A stretch of 64,000 nucleotides of DNA from Trametopsis cervina. Its lineage: Eukaryota; Basidiomycota; Agaricomycetes; Polyporales; Irpicaceae. The notes beneath the pieces are model-generated. The model was not told the DNA's origin and did not search any database. It was given only the letters and a program-made list of their open reading frames with translations. The stretch covers positions 1,612,001-1,676,000 of the forward strand of contig MU278349.1 in assembly GCA_022385755.1 (NCBI GenBank). The letters run 5' to 3'. Position numbers and translations under genes: made by a program. Positions 1 through 10,084 of this stretch are shown piece by piece. Within the stretch, counting starts at the first letter, position 1, and every line of letters begins with the position of its first letter.

Positions 1-3000
1 GACCAATACCATCAACAGAGGCCGAGGTCAGTGGACGCACCTGCCAACTACGGTATCGACGTCCAGAATTGGCCGCATAATTCCCACCATCCCCCACAAC
101 CTATTCAATACGCCGCGCCGATGATGCCTGCGATGTATTCGGACGAGAGAACTGGTAACCGTCCTTGTCACTCTACCCGCACTGTCACCGTCGCTCATCT
201 TCTCGTTCGACTCTCCTTTGACGCGCCTCAGCCGAAAGTGTGCACAAGAGTAGGTCTATTCGCTCTGTCGATCCTGCATACAGCGTGCTCACGAGTTCCC
301 ACGCCAGACTACGCCCAGGTTCATTACGAACATCCGCACCACCAAGACATGCCAGCGCAATACGCGCCAAATGGTTATTATCCGGTTTTATACGGGGCTC
401 CAGCTTGTGTGGTTCTAACTCTTTCATTCAGCATATCAAAGCGCTGAACGGGTCTCTGTTCGCCTTTTAGCCCAACGCTCAATGCCGCAACAAATGCCTC
501 CGCAGCACCACCGCATGCCAACCATGTTCATGGCTCCCGGAGGCGTAGCCTTGATTCCTATTATGATGCCCCCTCAGCAACCCGCACAGCCGCAGAAACG
601 CGCGATGTCGCCAGAAGCAGCTGATGAGCCCAAGACAAAGAAGGCAAAGGGGAAGAGCAAAGCAGCGGACACCAATGGCAATGGTACGTGGTCCGTCCAT
701 GCGCCACAAACGTTATTCAAAGAGCCTACAGGTGCGACGAAGCGTGGATACAATGCTAAGAAACGAAGCGAGACAGCCCAAATGGTGGCTCATAATGGTA
801 TGCACCGCGGCTTTGTGCTAATGAACGCTAGCGAAGCAGTCTGGACTCATTCATCTCTTTCTTGCAATAGGCATGAATGGTAAAATGCCCGACAAAATGG
901 ATGGAAATGGTGAGGAAGAGTCCTTTTACATCGCGCTTTCCCTAATATCCGAGTAGGATCATTACCCGCATCTCCAGATGGTCTTATGAAAGACGGCCAG
1001 ATGAGCGGCATGCTCGTCCCCGAACTGCAATTCGCGCGCTGCATGTCGAATCGCTATCGTATGGAAGAGTTCCCACGATGTGTGTCGTGCACTCGTCGCT
1101 GGGCCGGAGATACGTGCCGATTCCAAGGCATCCGGTACTTTTTGAAGAACGCCGACAGAAATATCGTTGGTATTAGTTTCGTAGAGACCCAGAAGGCCGA
1201 CGGCCCGTCTATGAACTTCCCAACTCAGTGGAATGTCCCACTAGAACGCCCGCATATCGGTCTTATCAAGGTTAGAATGAATGATACCTCCCTATGATCA
1301 CTGCCTCACTCTGTCTTGCAACAGCACACCGTTGCGAGGGCATTGCTCCCCGTGTTGAAACAGGAGGCAATACATATTGCCCGCTCGAATATCGTTCGCC
1401 GTACTAGGGAGAACGAAGTGCGTGCAACATGCGGTGAGTACCAAGCACGCCGCACTCGACAACAACTGACCGGGAGATCCTTTAGACACATGTATGACAT
1501 CTATTTTTGCCAGCAGTTGGATGTGTCGCCTATGCGGCCGCGAAGCCTGCCACGAATGCTTTGAGCGCGTGGAAGAACTGACCACTGATCGTCCTGGTGC
1601 TACAGAGGCAGAGCAAGCCGCGCTCCAGGCGAGACGCGAAAAGCACGCTCATGTCAACCCTTTCTTTCTTTCATGTACCCGCCGAAATGAGCACCGTGCC
1701 TCTGATTTCTCCCCGATGACCCGCTTCAGCAAAGACGAGCTCAAGCAAGCCATAGATGACATGGAAGCGCTGCTCGCGCATAGCAATGCAGACAGCTTCG
1801 CTCCACGCAAAAACTCCGTGACAGTCCCAGCCACAAGCCCGTCTACTCCCACCAAGTCCACTCCCGCGGCGTCAGGACAGCCATCACCCAGTCGAGCGGA
1901 TTCCGCAGTCCGGCCGGATGCGTCATTGCACACATCAGCCTCAGGGTCGGCCGCACAGCCAGCAGCAGTATCGCCGTCAACTATTCCATCACATCCTACA
2001 CGGTATTTCACCGATAGCGAACTCACAGATGACAGGTTCAAGGATGCGTGGAATGGCGACCCACTCGTCGTCACCGATGTATTGCACAAATTCAAGCTCC
2101 AGTGGACGCCGGAGTATTTCATTACGAAGTATGGAAGCCAGAGTTGCTTGATTCTGGAGTGTCAGCATGACCAGAATAAGCGCATCACGGTTGGCGAGTT
2201 CTTCTCGATGTTCGGTCAATACCAGGACCGCCGCGAGTGCTGGAAACTCAAGGTAGTGCCCTTGTCGCGTATTATATGACGTTTTGCTCACACAACCAGC
2301 AGGATTGGCCACCCTCTACAGATTTCAAGACCGCGTTCCCCGAACTCTACGATGACTTTGCGAACGCTACTCCGGTGCCGAATTACGTCCGGCGCGACGG
2401 CGTATTAAATGTTGCCTCGCACTTCCCGAGCAACGCTATTGGACCCGATCTCGGTTAGTTAGTTCGGTGTGTACCCGTCAGGGTCGATGCTGATTTGTCC
2501 TTGTAGGTCCCAAGATGTACAACGCCATGGCATCTTTCGAAACTCAGGGCAGTAAGGGGACGACGCGGCTGCACATGGACATGGCGGATGCTATTAATAT
2601 CATGCTGTACACCGCAACCGCTCCTGACGGCAGTCCTGGCACTGCTGCGTGGGATCTGTTCAAGGCGGACGACACCGCGAAAATACGCAAGTTCCTCCGC
2701 AAGAAGTTCAAGGGCCAGTATCAGCATGATCCTATCCATTCGCAGCAGTTCTACCTCGACACGCAGTTGAGGCAGGAACTGTACGATGACTTTGGCGTGA
2801 TCAGTTATCGGGTGTACCAGAGACCAGGCGATGCCGTCTTCATTCCAGCGGGATGCGCTCATCAGGTAAGTTCGGACGCTTATTTGATCCGAGGCTTCGA
2901 TCCCTGACATATTCTCGCAACTCGTAGGTTTGTAACTTGGCAGACTGCATCAAAGTGGCCTGTGACTTTGTCAGCCCGGAAAACATTGAGCGCTGTGAGA

Positions 3001-3128
3001 CTCTGACGAAGGAATTCCGTGAGCAAAATCAGTCCATGGCGTGGAAAGAGGATGTCCTCCAGCTGCGCAATATGATGTGGTTTGCGTGGCTGTCATGCAC
3101 ACGTCAAGAGAAGGAGATGAATTCTTGA
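1..3128 (+). CDS. KDM3/JMJD1-like JmjC histone demethylase (5' partial)
   Basis: Probable 2-oxoglutarate/Fe(II)-dependent nuclear lysine demethylase of the KDM3 (H3K9me1/2) type. The reading frame is already open at base 1, so the start lies outside the window. In order I see a His/Gln/Pro-rich N-terminal stretch (1-600), a Lys-rich nuclear-localisation-like stretch near 630-660, and a cysteine-rich region (about 1075-1560). That region contains the KDM3 hallmark zinc finger CxxC...CRLCGREACHECF. A Ser/Pro/Thr linker follows (about 1790-1990), then the JmjC domain (about 2000-3000). The metal site looks complete: HxD in RLHMDMADA (about 2569-2595) and the distal His in GCAHQV (about 2851-2865, just before an intron). 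The gene has at least eight short introns, and the stop is at 3126-3128. An active enzyme is inferred from the intact iron triad; H3K9 specificity is inferred only from the KDM3-type finger. Confidence 0.85.
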
Positions 3129-3618
3129 TTGTCGGTCCAATCTACTATGCATGCTGTACGTCACAAGTCCGCGTCTGCTTTTCGTTCACGCCTATTACAC
3201 CCCTGCTATCAATCCTCGCCCACGACTAATGTACGACCCGTGTATTGTATCCAACCCCACCACCCTAGCCCTGTCCGCATAGGACGATTATCACGAAGTT
3301 TGTTCTTAGTTAGATCTCCAACTTGATTTTCCGTCTTGTGGTCTTCCGAGGTCGAAAAAGGGACACACACTCCTCTTGCGTCATCTTCTTCCTTTTTTGC
3401 TTTCCGGTCCCTGTTTTTCTCGTCACTAGCAATCCTGTAGTATAACTCAATCCCGCATTCTGTAAATAGTAGCGAAAAGACATCGGTTTGGACGCAAATG
3501 ACATTATTCATGATTCGACTCAGTAATGCGCGCGTCAACAATGAAATGAGAGAGTGGGGGTTGTATAGATTGAGTCAAAACTACAAGAAATCTAAGAATA
3601 TTATATGTTGTTCGGGGC
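3129..3618. other. Convergent 3' intergenic interval
   Basis: This is 490 bp between two genes that end towards each other. It is AT-richer than the coding DNA and presumably contains both 3' UTRs and polyadenylation signals. I see no ORF with family resemblance, no RNA gene and no repeat. Confidence 0.5.
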
Positions 3619-5491
3619 TCAGACGACGAGAATGGAAGCGCCGCCGTCCTTGGTGATCCTCTTTCGCGTCTTCACTAGCGTCCAACGACGTCCGTAGAGG
3701 GTGTAATCTCTGCGATCACCGTCTGTACTGCAGCTAGCTAGCCCAGAGGGCGCGAGGAGAATTGCTTGGCCGGTCTAGAAATACCATGTCAGTTTACAGT
3801 CTCATTACAAGTGCAGATAGTGGTGCCATACCTTCAAACGGACAACACGATCGAACGCTTCGCCGCTGCTCATGTCAGCCGAGACATGTTTCGCGAGGTG
3901 CTCCCACCAAGATGGGGACGAGAAGCGGTGCATGATCGTCACAGAGCACAGGTCGATCAATGTATTCGGGACCACCGTTGGTTCTATAATGCTCGGAATG
4001 AGAGATAGGTCCGAGTTCGACGGGTGGCAAGATTACCTTGCGTGCTGATGATCACGCGCATTCCGAGGTGGCGTTGCTGACGGACGAGAGACGAAAGCTC
4101 CCGTGTAAGGCCAGCTTCTCGTCGATTTGCGCTGAGGTACTGTCATCGCAGTCTGTTAATGCCCGTAATCACGATGCGTTTTTGAGAGTCAGATACCTTA
4201 TGGGCTTCGTCCACGACAAGCACCTTTCCGGTGGCCAGTTTCGCACGAACGAAGAGACGGATCACGATCTCGAACAAGCCAGACGCAGAGTGGGGATCAA
4301 TGAAGATATCTGATAGATCGACGATGGTCAGCTGGCCTGCGGCGAACCTCGTGGGCGGGGGCTGTCGCTTTTTGTCGAGGAAGCTCTCGAGGAGCTCCAT
4401 GCGCTGCTTGAGGCCGGTCAGTTGATTCGGATTTAAATCTTGTTTCTTGAGTTCCAGACGACGCATGAACTGATTGAAATCGAACTTTTCACCCATTTCA
4501 CGTAAAATCGACTGCAAGCAAACGACAGGTTAAGTCGATAATGCTTGGTAATATAGCCGAGCGTACGCACGAGGATCGTTTGCATGTAGAGCGGGGCGGA
4601 CTCAGATGACCCAATAGCCATGAGCGATAGGAACGCTTTTGCATCGAGCTCGTCCTGGCTGAATAAGAGAGGCTCTACGGTGATCTTGGGATTTATTCTC
4701 TTGTACATCTTACTCATTGTCGACAATGAGGAAGGAGAAACATAAACAACGATACGAGGAGCAAATACATGGGAAGAGATGGGACTTCCAATGTACGCAG
4801 CCTCGGATGGCTGGCTGTCTGCTCCTCCATCGCCAAAATGAAGAATGAGACCGCTGAGCGGCTTGTCGAGCTTGCCGATGGCGGCGTGTCCCGAGATCAA
4901 CATGTTCTCAAGTATGGTGGAGACCGTGTGCGATTTTCCGGAGCCCTGTACACCACACACGAGTGCGGAAAACGGGGCGTTCTAATGGTCCCGTCATCAA
5001 TTCCATAGAACGTTTGGGGGCGAAGTAAAACACACGGTATTAATGTAGACTCTGCTATCAACGTCGTGCACGGCATCCCCATCCTCTCTGTGAAGATGAT
5101 GAGAAAGCTGTGTCGGCAGAAATCACGGAGTGCCTACGCTGAGTCAACGATGGAACCTAGAAGTCCTCGCTGAGGGAAGACGTCCGGTCCACCGGCCGCA
5201 AGGAATGCCTGGCGAGTCATAATAGGGGCCGTCTTCACCTCGTGTACATCGCTGTCTGTGTAATCGTGCACCGTGTGCCCCAGTAGATCACGCTCCTCCT
5301 GGCAAAGATCAATGGTCAACGGAAAACACATGGATAAAGATAGTCGACGGCCTCACATCGTCTGTGCTGGCGCCAAGGCCAGAATCTATTGAGGTGTGGC
5401 TCTCAGCTGACATACTAGAAGACGCGCGGACATTGCTCTCTGATGCCGACATAGGCTGTGGCGAGCCCCATAGGGAGGAGAAGGTCGACAT
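3619..5491 (-). CDS. HerA/FtsK-like P-loop ATPase
   Basis: Predicted nuclear or cytosolic P-loop NTPase of unknown role. Exon 1 begins at 5491 (MSTFSSLWGSPQ) and is Ser-rich. Splicing then gives DGDAVHDVDSRVYINT joined in phase to NAPFSALVCGVQGSGKSHT, a canonical Walker A (GxxGSGKS, about 4945). A Glu/Lys-rich helical insert lies at about 4390-4500. Walker B is VLVVDEAHK (about 4205-4230). It is followed by RQQRHLGMRVIISTQ (about 4045-4090), a strand ending in S/T-Q as in the sensor region of HerA ATPases, then NTLIDLCSVTIMHRF. The C-terminus is basic and ends at 3619. Introns remove in-frame stops at about 4985-5035, 4140-4200 and 3970-4030. The motif order Walker A, DEAH, RxxRxxGxxxxxSTQ, HR is that of the HerA-FtsK group. 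Function and partners are not evident. No restriction or defence gene is adjacent. Confidence 0.7.
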
Positions 5492-6416
5492 AGTGTGGCA
5501 GTTTAACTAACGAGGGTGAAATCGATACAGGGGGAGGGAGTGTCAGTGGCTTTAAGCAACGGTGGGCCACAAACGCGTGCCGATGCCCAGTTCAGTGAGG
5601 GTCCGAATTTCGAAAGGAACAAAGAGGTTTCGTGCACGGTTGGCCTTCGCTTTCATACAAAGCGATTTTCGTGTAAGAAAGGGCATTCGCGATGTATTGT
5701 TTGGGGATGTTCCATTTGAATGAGATGGTGGATCCTGTAGGGGCAATGGGCGAGAACAGTCAATACCTCGGGGAGAAGACACATGGCAGACGAAAGGCTC
5801 ATCACGACGCAACAGAAGGGGTTTGAGAAATCTTTTCTAAGCATTGCTGCAATGGTCATGTACGTGCTCTAATCGGCTGAATATTTGAATACGCAGCCAA
5901 CACATGATGCTGTCCTTTTCGTAGCTAAGTCTTTGAATACCGGCTTCAATATCAGAATCGAGCCCCATTCGATGTATCTATACGTAGCACCATAAACTTG
6001 TTAGCTCAGTTAACCCTACTAGGAAACAGCACTTCTGACCTCATTGTTCCCCGATGCACTGTCCTCGCGCGAGAGCCAGACCCGGTCGATTGATGTTCGT
6101 GGACTCTTATGTGCATGAGTTGTCTACTGGGGATCTCGCCACTTGAATGTCGAGCTCAAGGGCATTTGTACGCCACTGGATGATTCTGACCTTTGTTAAA
6201 TGCATGAAACTGAGGACATCGTAGAATTCATTATAGTATGCGTCCAAGAGTAGATATTCAGCTTCTGCTCGTCACTCACAACGAACATTCGGCGCTTGAC
6301 TTATACTCTAACCGGCTGGACGGGCCGGACATCAATAGGCCGTAAATGCAATATCAATTTCCTAAATCCTCACCGTGAGCTCTTCATATAACATCTTTCC
6401 CTCAAACTCTCGCGCA
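5492..6416. other. Divergent intergenic region between the HerA-like gene and RRP8
   Basis: This is 925 bp between two gene starts that point away from each other, so it should hold both promoters and 5' UTRs. The ORFs in it are short and resemble nothing I know. I see no clear TATA box next to the RRP8 start. Confidence 0.45.
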
Positions 6417-7837
6417 ATGGCCCTCTTCGAGGTCCCAGGTTGGACCGTCCCAGACGCACCGGTTGCGCAGTCAAGCAACCCCAAAAAACGCAAGCGACCA
6501 AGCAGCGGCGATCCATCATCGTCAAAAATACGTTCAGCGACCCAGAACGTCGAGAAACTGTTCGCTTCCCTCGGGAGTGAGCATGACGACTCGAAGAAAG
6601 TTCAGAAAAAGCAGAAGAACCCGCGTGAGAGGAGGAGAGATGCGCATGAGGCTCGCGGCGCTGCATTGAAATCACCGAGCAAGGAGAGAGATCAGGCGAA
6701 GCCAAGGCATAAACAGGCGGATGCGGGAAGCAGAGGTCCTAAGGTCCAAGACCGTAAATCTGCAAACCAGAAAGAAGATGCCGCGCGACCGGCGAAAAAA
6801 CATCAGAAGACCAAGGGAGGAGAGAAACCCACCCCGAAAGTCCAGCAGTCCCCAGTTCCGCCCGAGGCAGGGCCGTCAAAGAAAGGAAAGAAGGAAGAGG
6901 GCCTGACCGAACTTCAAGCAAACATGAAGCATAGTCTGGACGGAGCTAGGTTCAGGTCAGTAAACTCCCTTGTAGTCTAGGATACGTGACTGACGGAGTA
7001 TGTAGATTCATAAACGAAACGCTGTACAAGTCGGATAGCTCGACCGCGCACGATATGATGCGTGAAAACCCAGAAGTATTCTCAGAGGTGAGTTCACGTT
7101 CTATCAATGTCTGTATACCATTCACAAACACGGCGTCGGCAGTATCATTCCGGTTTCCGCCACCAGACACATTCCTGGCCCGATAACCCAGTCTCTCAAT
7201 ACATAACCTCCCTTTCTTCCCACTCTCCTGGCACCGTCATAGTCGACCTGGGCTGCGGTGATGCTGCGCTTGCAAAGGCCCTCGTTCCGAAGGGCTTCGT
7301 CGTTCTGTCATACGACCTTGTATCGGACGGCGAATATGTCATTGAAGCGGACATATGCCAACGGATACCTCTACCAGGAAGCGAAGATGAAGAGAAGACA
7401 GATAGTGCACAGGTTGCGGATGTCGTGGTATGTGCGCTGAGTCTTATGAGCACAAACTGGGTCAGCTGCGTGAGAGAGGCTTGGAGAATATTGAAGTCTA
7501 AGTACGGTCTCATAACACAGTGTTCGTGTCGTGTGACTAATCAGCATTTTATTCTAGAGGGGAACTGAGGATCGCGGAAGTTAGTAGTCGTTTCACAGAT
7601 ATGGAGGCTTTCGTCTCTGTAATATGCGCAGTTGGATTTAAACTGCGTTCCAAGGTATGCTTATCTTATTTCACGCGTGTTATTCAATCTAACGATAATA
7701 CGTAGGATGAAAGCAACACCCACTTCACTCTTTTCGAGTTTGTCAAGGTCGCACGCAAACCAAAAAATGCTAAGGAGTGGGAAAAGCTCGTGACTCGCGG
7801 TAGCATATTGAAACCGTGCGAGTACAAACGGCGATAG
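6417..7837 (+). CDS. RRP8: RRP8, 25S rRNA N1-methyladenosine methyltransferase
   Basis: Nucleolar SAM-dependent methyltransferase that places m1A on large-subunit rRNA (yeast A645) and acts in early pre-rRNA processing. I chose the ATG at 6417 because MALFEVPGW matches the conserved Rrp8 N-terminus; an in-frame ATG at 6375 would add 14 residues. An extended Lys/Arg-rich N-terminal tail (about residues 15-180) with several nuclear/nucleolar-localisation-like clusters precedes the fold. The conserved Rrp8 block (LTELQANMKHSLDGARFR, FINETLY, DMMRENPEVF, then HSGFRHQTHSWPDNPV) runs from about 6900 to 7190. SAM motif I is VIVDLGCGDAALAKAL (about 7240-7285). ADVVVCALSLMSTNW is the typical catalytic-loop region, and WRILKSKGELRIAEV and THFTLFEFVK complete the fold. 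Introns lie at about 6955-7005, 7088-7140, 7502-7557, 7656-7704. The stop at 7835 is only 83 bp from the end of the convergent oxidoreductase gene. Confidence 0.95.
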
Positions 7838-7920
7838 TATGTTCATTTGTACTGAATGTTCATATGATATCTCTCTATATTACAATATTTGTACAGGTTG
7901 CTTTTCAATTACTGAATCTT

Positions 7921-9316
7921 TCAGTGCTGGGGAATTTCGAGTGAGCGGCCCTCCTTCGAGCTCTTATACGCCAATTCGATGATCTCGATGACCTGCGCCG
8001 ACTCGTCCCACTTGACGGCCGGCGTGGTACCCTTTCGGATGGCACTGGCAACGTCCTTGAAGAGCCCAGCATACTCGCCCTTGGCCTCTGACGGCCATCT
8101 GAACATGCACGCTCATCAGTACGAACGTCGTCGTGGCAGGTGACGAGGGAACACTCACATCGAACGGACGACCTTGTCTCCTTCAAGATTCTCCAGCGTG
8201 CCGTACAGCTCTTCAGGCTCCTGACCGTAATTCGCCAGAGTAAATATATCAGACGGAGATGCGATGGCCTTCAGCTGATCCTCCTGCACATCTACGCCGT
8301 ATTTGCTGTACGTGCCATTTGTCCCGCGGATGACGTACCGAACTTGTGGTGATTTGACGGACAGTATCGCGCCGCGGAGGATTGCTGTGAATGAGGTTGG
8401 ATGGACCTCTGCGTTTCCGGTTGGAGCGAGAGGCGGGTAATGCAAGAAGATCGTGAACTATGAGGGGGGATTGTGAGTAAGGAACGAAGACAGAGACAGA
8501 ACATCGGCTGTGCGTACGTGGTCATCGACATCTGGATGGCCGATCCCTCGGATATTCTGAATGTGGGCTGTAATCCTGGCGGGTCGACCGAACAGAAGAA
8601 GCACTTGGTCGATAGTGTGGGCGGCGAGATCGTAAGTCAGGCCGTTAGCAGGCAGGGGCAAGTCTTTCCAGGTGCCCTTCAACGTAGTTCGGAAGCGGTC
8701 AAACCTTGGTGCGTTAGAAAAGTGAGAGTCGAGATACCGATATGCAATCTACTTGACATACCGGGATTCGAACTCGAATAATGTACCGAGTGACTTGGGG
8801 TCTGACGGCGGAAGCTCGAGCAGAGATTTCAAGGCGAAGAAATCTGAGTCCCAACGTCTGTTCTGATATGGGTATAGGACGAGTCCTTTGGATTTAGCGA
8901 GAGCCCCGAGCTCGACAGCTTGAGCGAAGGTTGCAGTCACGGGCTTATCGACAAGTGCTTGCGAAGGAAAATATTAAGGACTATGAGACGATAATCTGCA
9001 ACATTTCACACAACTTACCGTGCTTCCCGGCCTCAAGAACGCGCTTCGCAAACTCGTAGTGAGTCTCACTCGGTGTTCCAACGATGACCAGCTCGATCTC
9101 TGGATCGGCAAGTACTTCGTCCAGTGTGTGATAAATCTTGACTCCTTGAGCTGCCTCCGGCCCAAATCGGGCCTGAAGCTTTCCTCCAGGACCTTCTGGC
9201 TTGCGCTCTAACACTGCGTGCAGCGTGAAGAGATCTGGTAAAGCCAGGACAAATGGCACATGAAATGTCAGGCCCGCAAGGCCTACACCAAGCACGCAGG
9301 TTTTGATTGGAGACAT
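7921..9316 (-). CDS. Gfo/Idh/MocA-family NAD(P)-dependent oxidoreductase
   Basis: Cytosolic sugar or polyol dehydrogenase-like enzyme. The N-terminal Rossmann fold starts directly at the Met (KTCVLGVGLAGLTFHVPF, GxGxAG dinucleotide motif, about 9260-9305). It continues with the family strands IELVIVGTPSETHYEFA and, across an intron, the catalytic-Lys motif DKPVT (about 8935-8950, normally EKP). The C-terminal alpha/beta domain includes YPYQNRRWDSDFFALK, TYDLAAHTIDQ (the conserved G...HxxD region) and RYVIRGTNGTYSKYGVD. The exons total about 365 codons, normal for the family. Introns lie at about 8957-9018, 8700-8760, 8460-8520 and 8105-8158. The substrate cannot be read from the sequence. No neighbouring sugar-metabolism gene helps. 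It shares a divergent intergenic region with the first DUF6535 gene. Confidence 0.88.
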
Positions 9317-9447
9317 GATCTGTCGTATGATTAGAGTCTATGAGAATTACAGAGTTACTATTCACTCACCGTGGTCGTTGGCAAAAGACAGAATATATTT
9401 TATCTTAGCACGGCTCGGACGAAGCGTGCCGATAAACTGAGAATGAG

Positions 9448-9516
9448 CGTCACGCGCACCGCGCAGTGACGAACGCGTGACGCGACGCGAGTCGACTGCG
9501 TCACGAACACAGCAGA
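9448..9516. promoter_or_regulatory. CG-rich cluster of TGACG half-sites with an ACGCGT box
   Basis: Within about 70 bp of the 768-bp region separating the divergent oxidoreductase and DUF6535 starts there are four TGACG/CGTCA half-sites in alternating orientation (about 9448, 9466, 9478, 9499), together with ACGCGT at 9473. A second ACGCGT lies at 9781. TGACG is the half-site of CREB/ATF bZIP factors, and ACGCGT is the MluI cell-cycle box of fungi. The clustering is seen directly; binding is inference. A TATATAG sequence at about 10020, 65 bp before the DUF6535 ATG, could be its TATA box. Confidence 0.35.
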
Positions 9517-10084
9517 CTTCATGATTTACATACATACCTCAAATACAGTCGAAAGCCGCCTCTCGCAGAGTTTGTGAAACCCGATGTAAGGGTCCAAGCG
9601 TTCAGTAATACTGTGCCATCATTCCACACTGCATATCAATGATACAGCAAGCCTACAAAGGAATCAGGTACTAACGCAAATCCGTGATGGGAACGCTGGC
9701 AGATGGGCGCCCAGTAAGTGCACGCGCTTTTGTCGCATTGCAAAGGACGGCCTCCCTAGGCTCGAACTAGTTCCTTTCAGACGCGTCGCGATTCGTCCTC
9801 CGACTTTTAATTCTATCTCATCCTCCGACCGGAATGCTGCTTGAGAACGCTCAGCATCATCAGATTGAGGCTGGTCATTTTGGACTCAGGATTGTACAGT
9901 TGCAGAGCTTCTAGGTTGGCCAACTCAAGTCTGCCGAGGCTTAACGACCGTCGCCGGCGCAATGCGAATCGTATTGACACTTTGTACGTCAAGTCCGCGG
10001 CGGACGGAGATTGGAACGCATATATAGAGCGGTGAACGGCGTGTTCCCGACCTACTTTCCTCCACGAACCCTTGCAGTGCCATA

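Noticed and set aside
1649..2122. 157-codon minus-strand ORF over the KDM3-like gene
   Set aside because: Shadow of the Ser/Pro/Thr linker of the demethylase.
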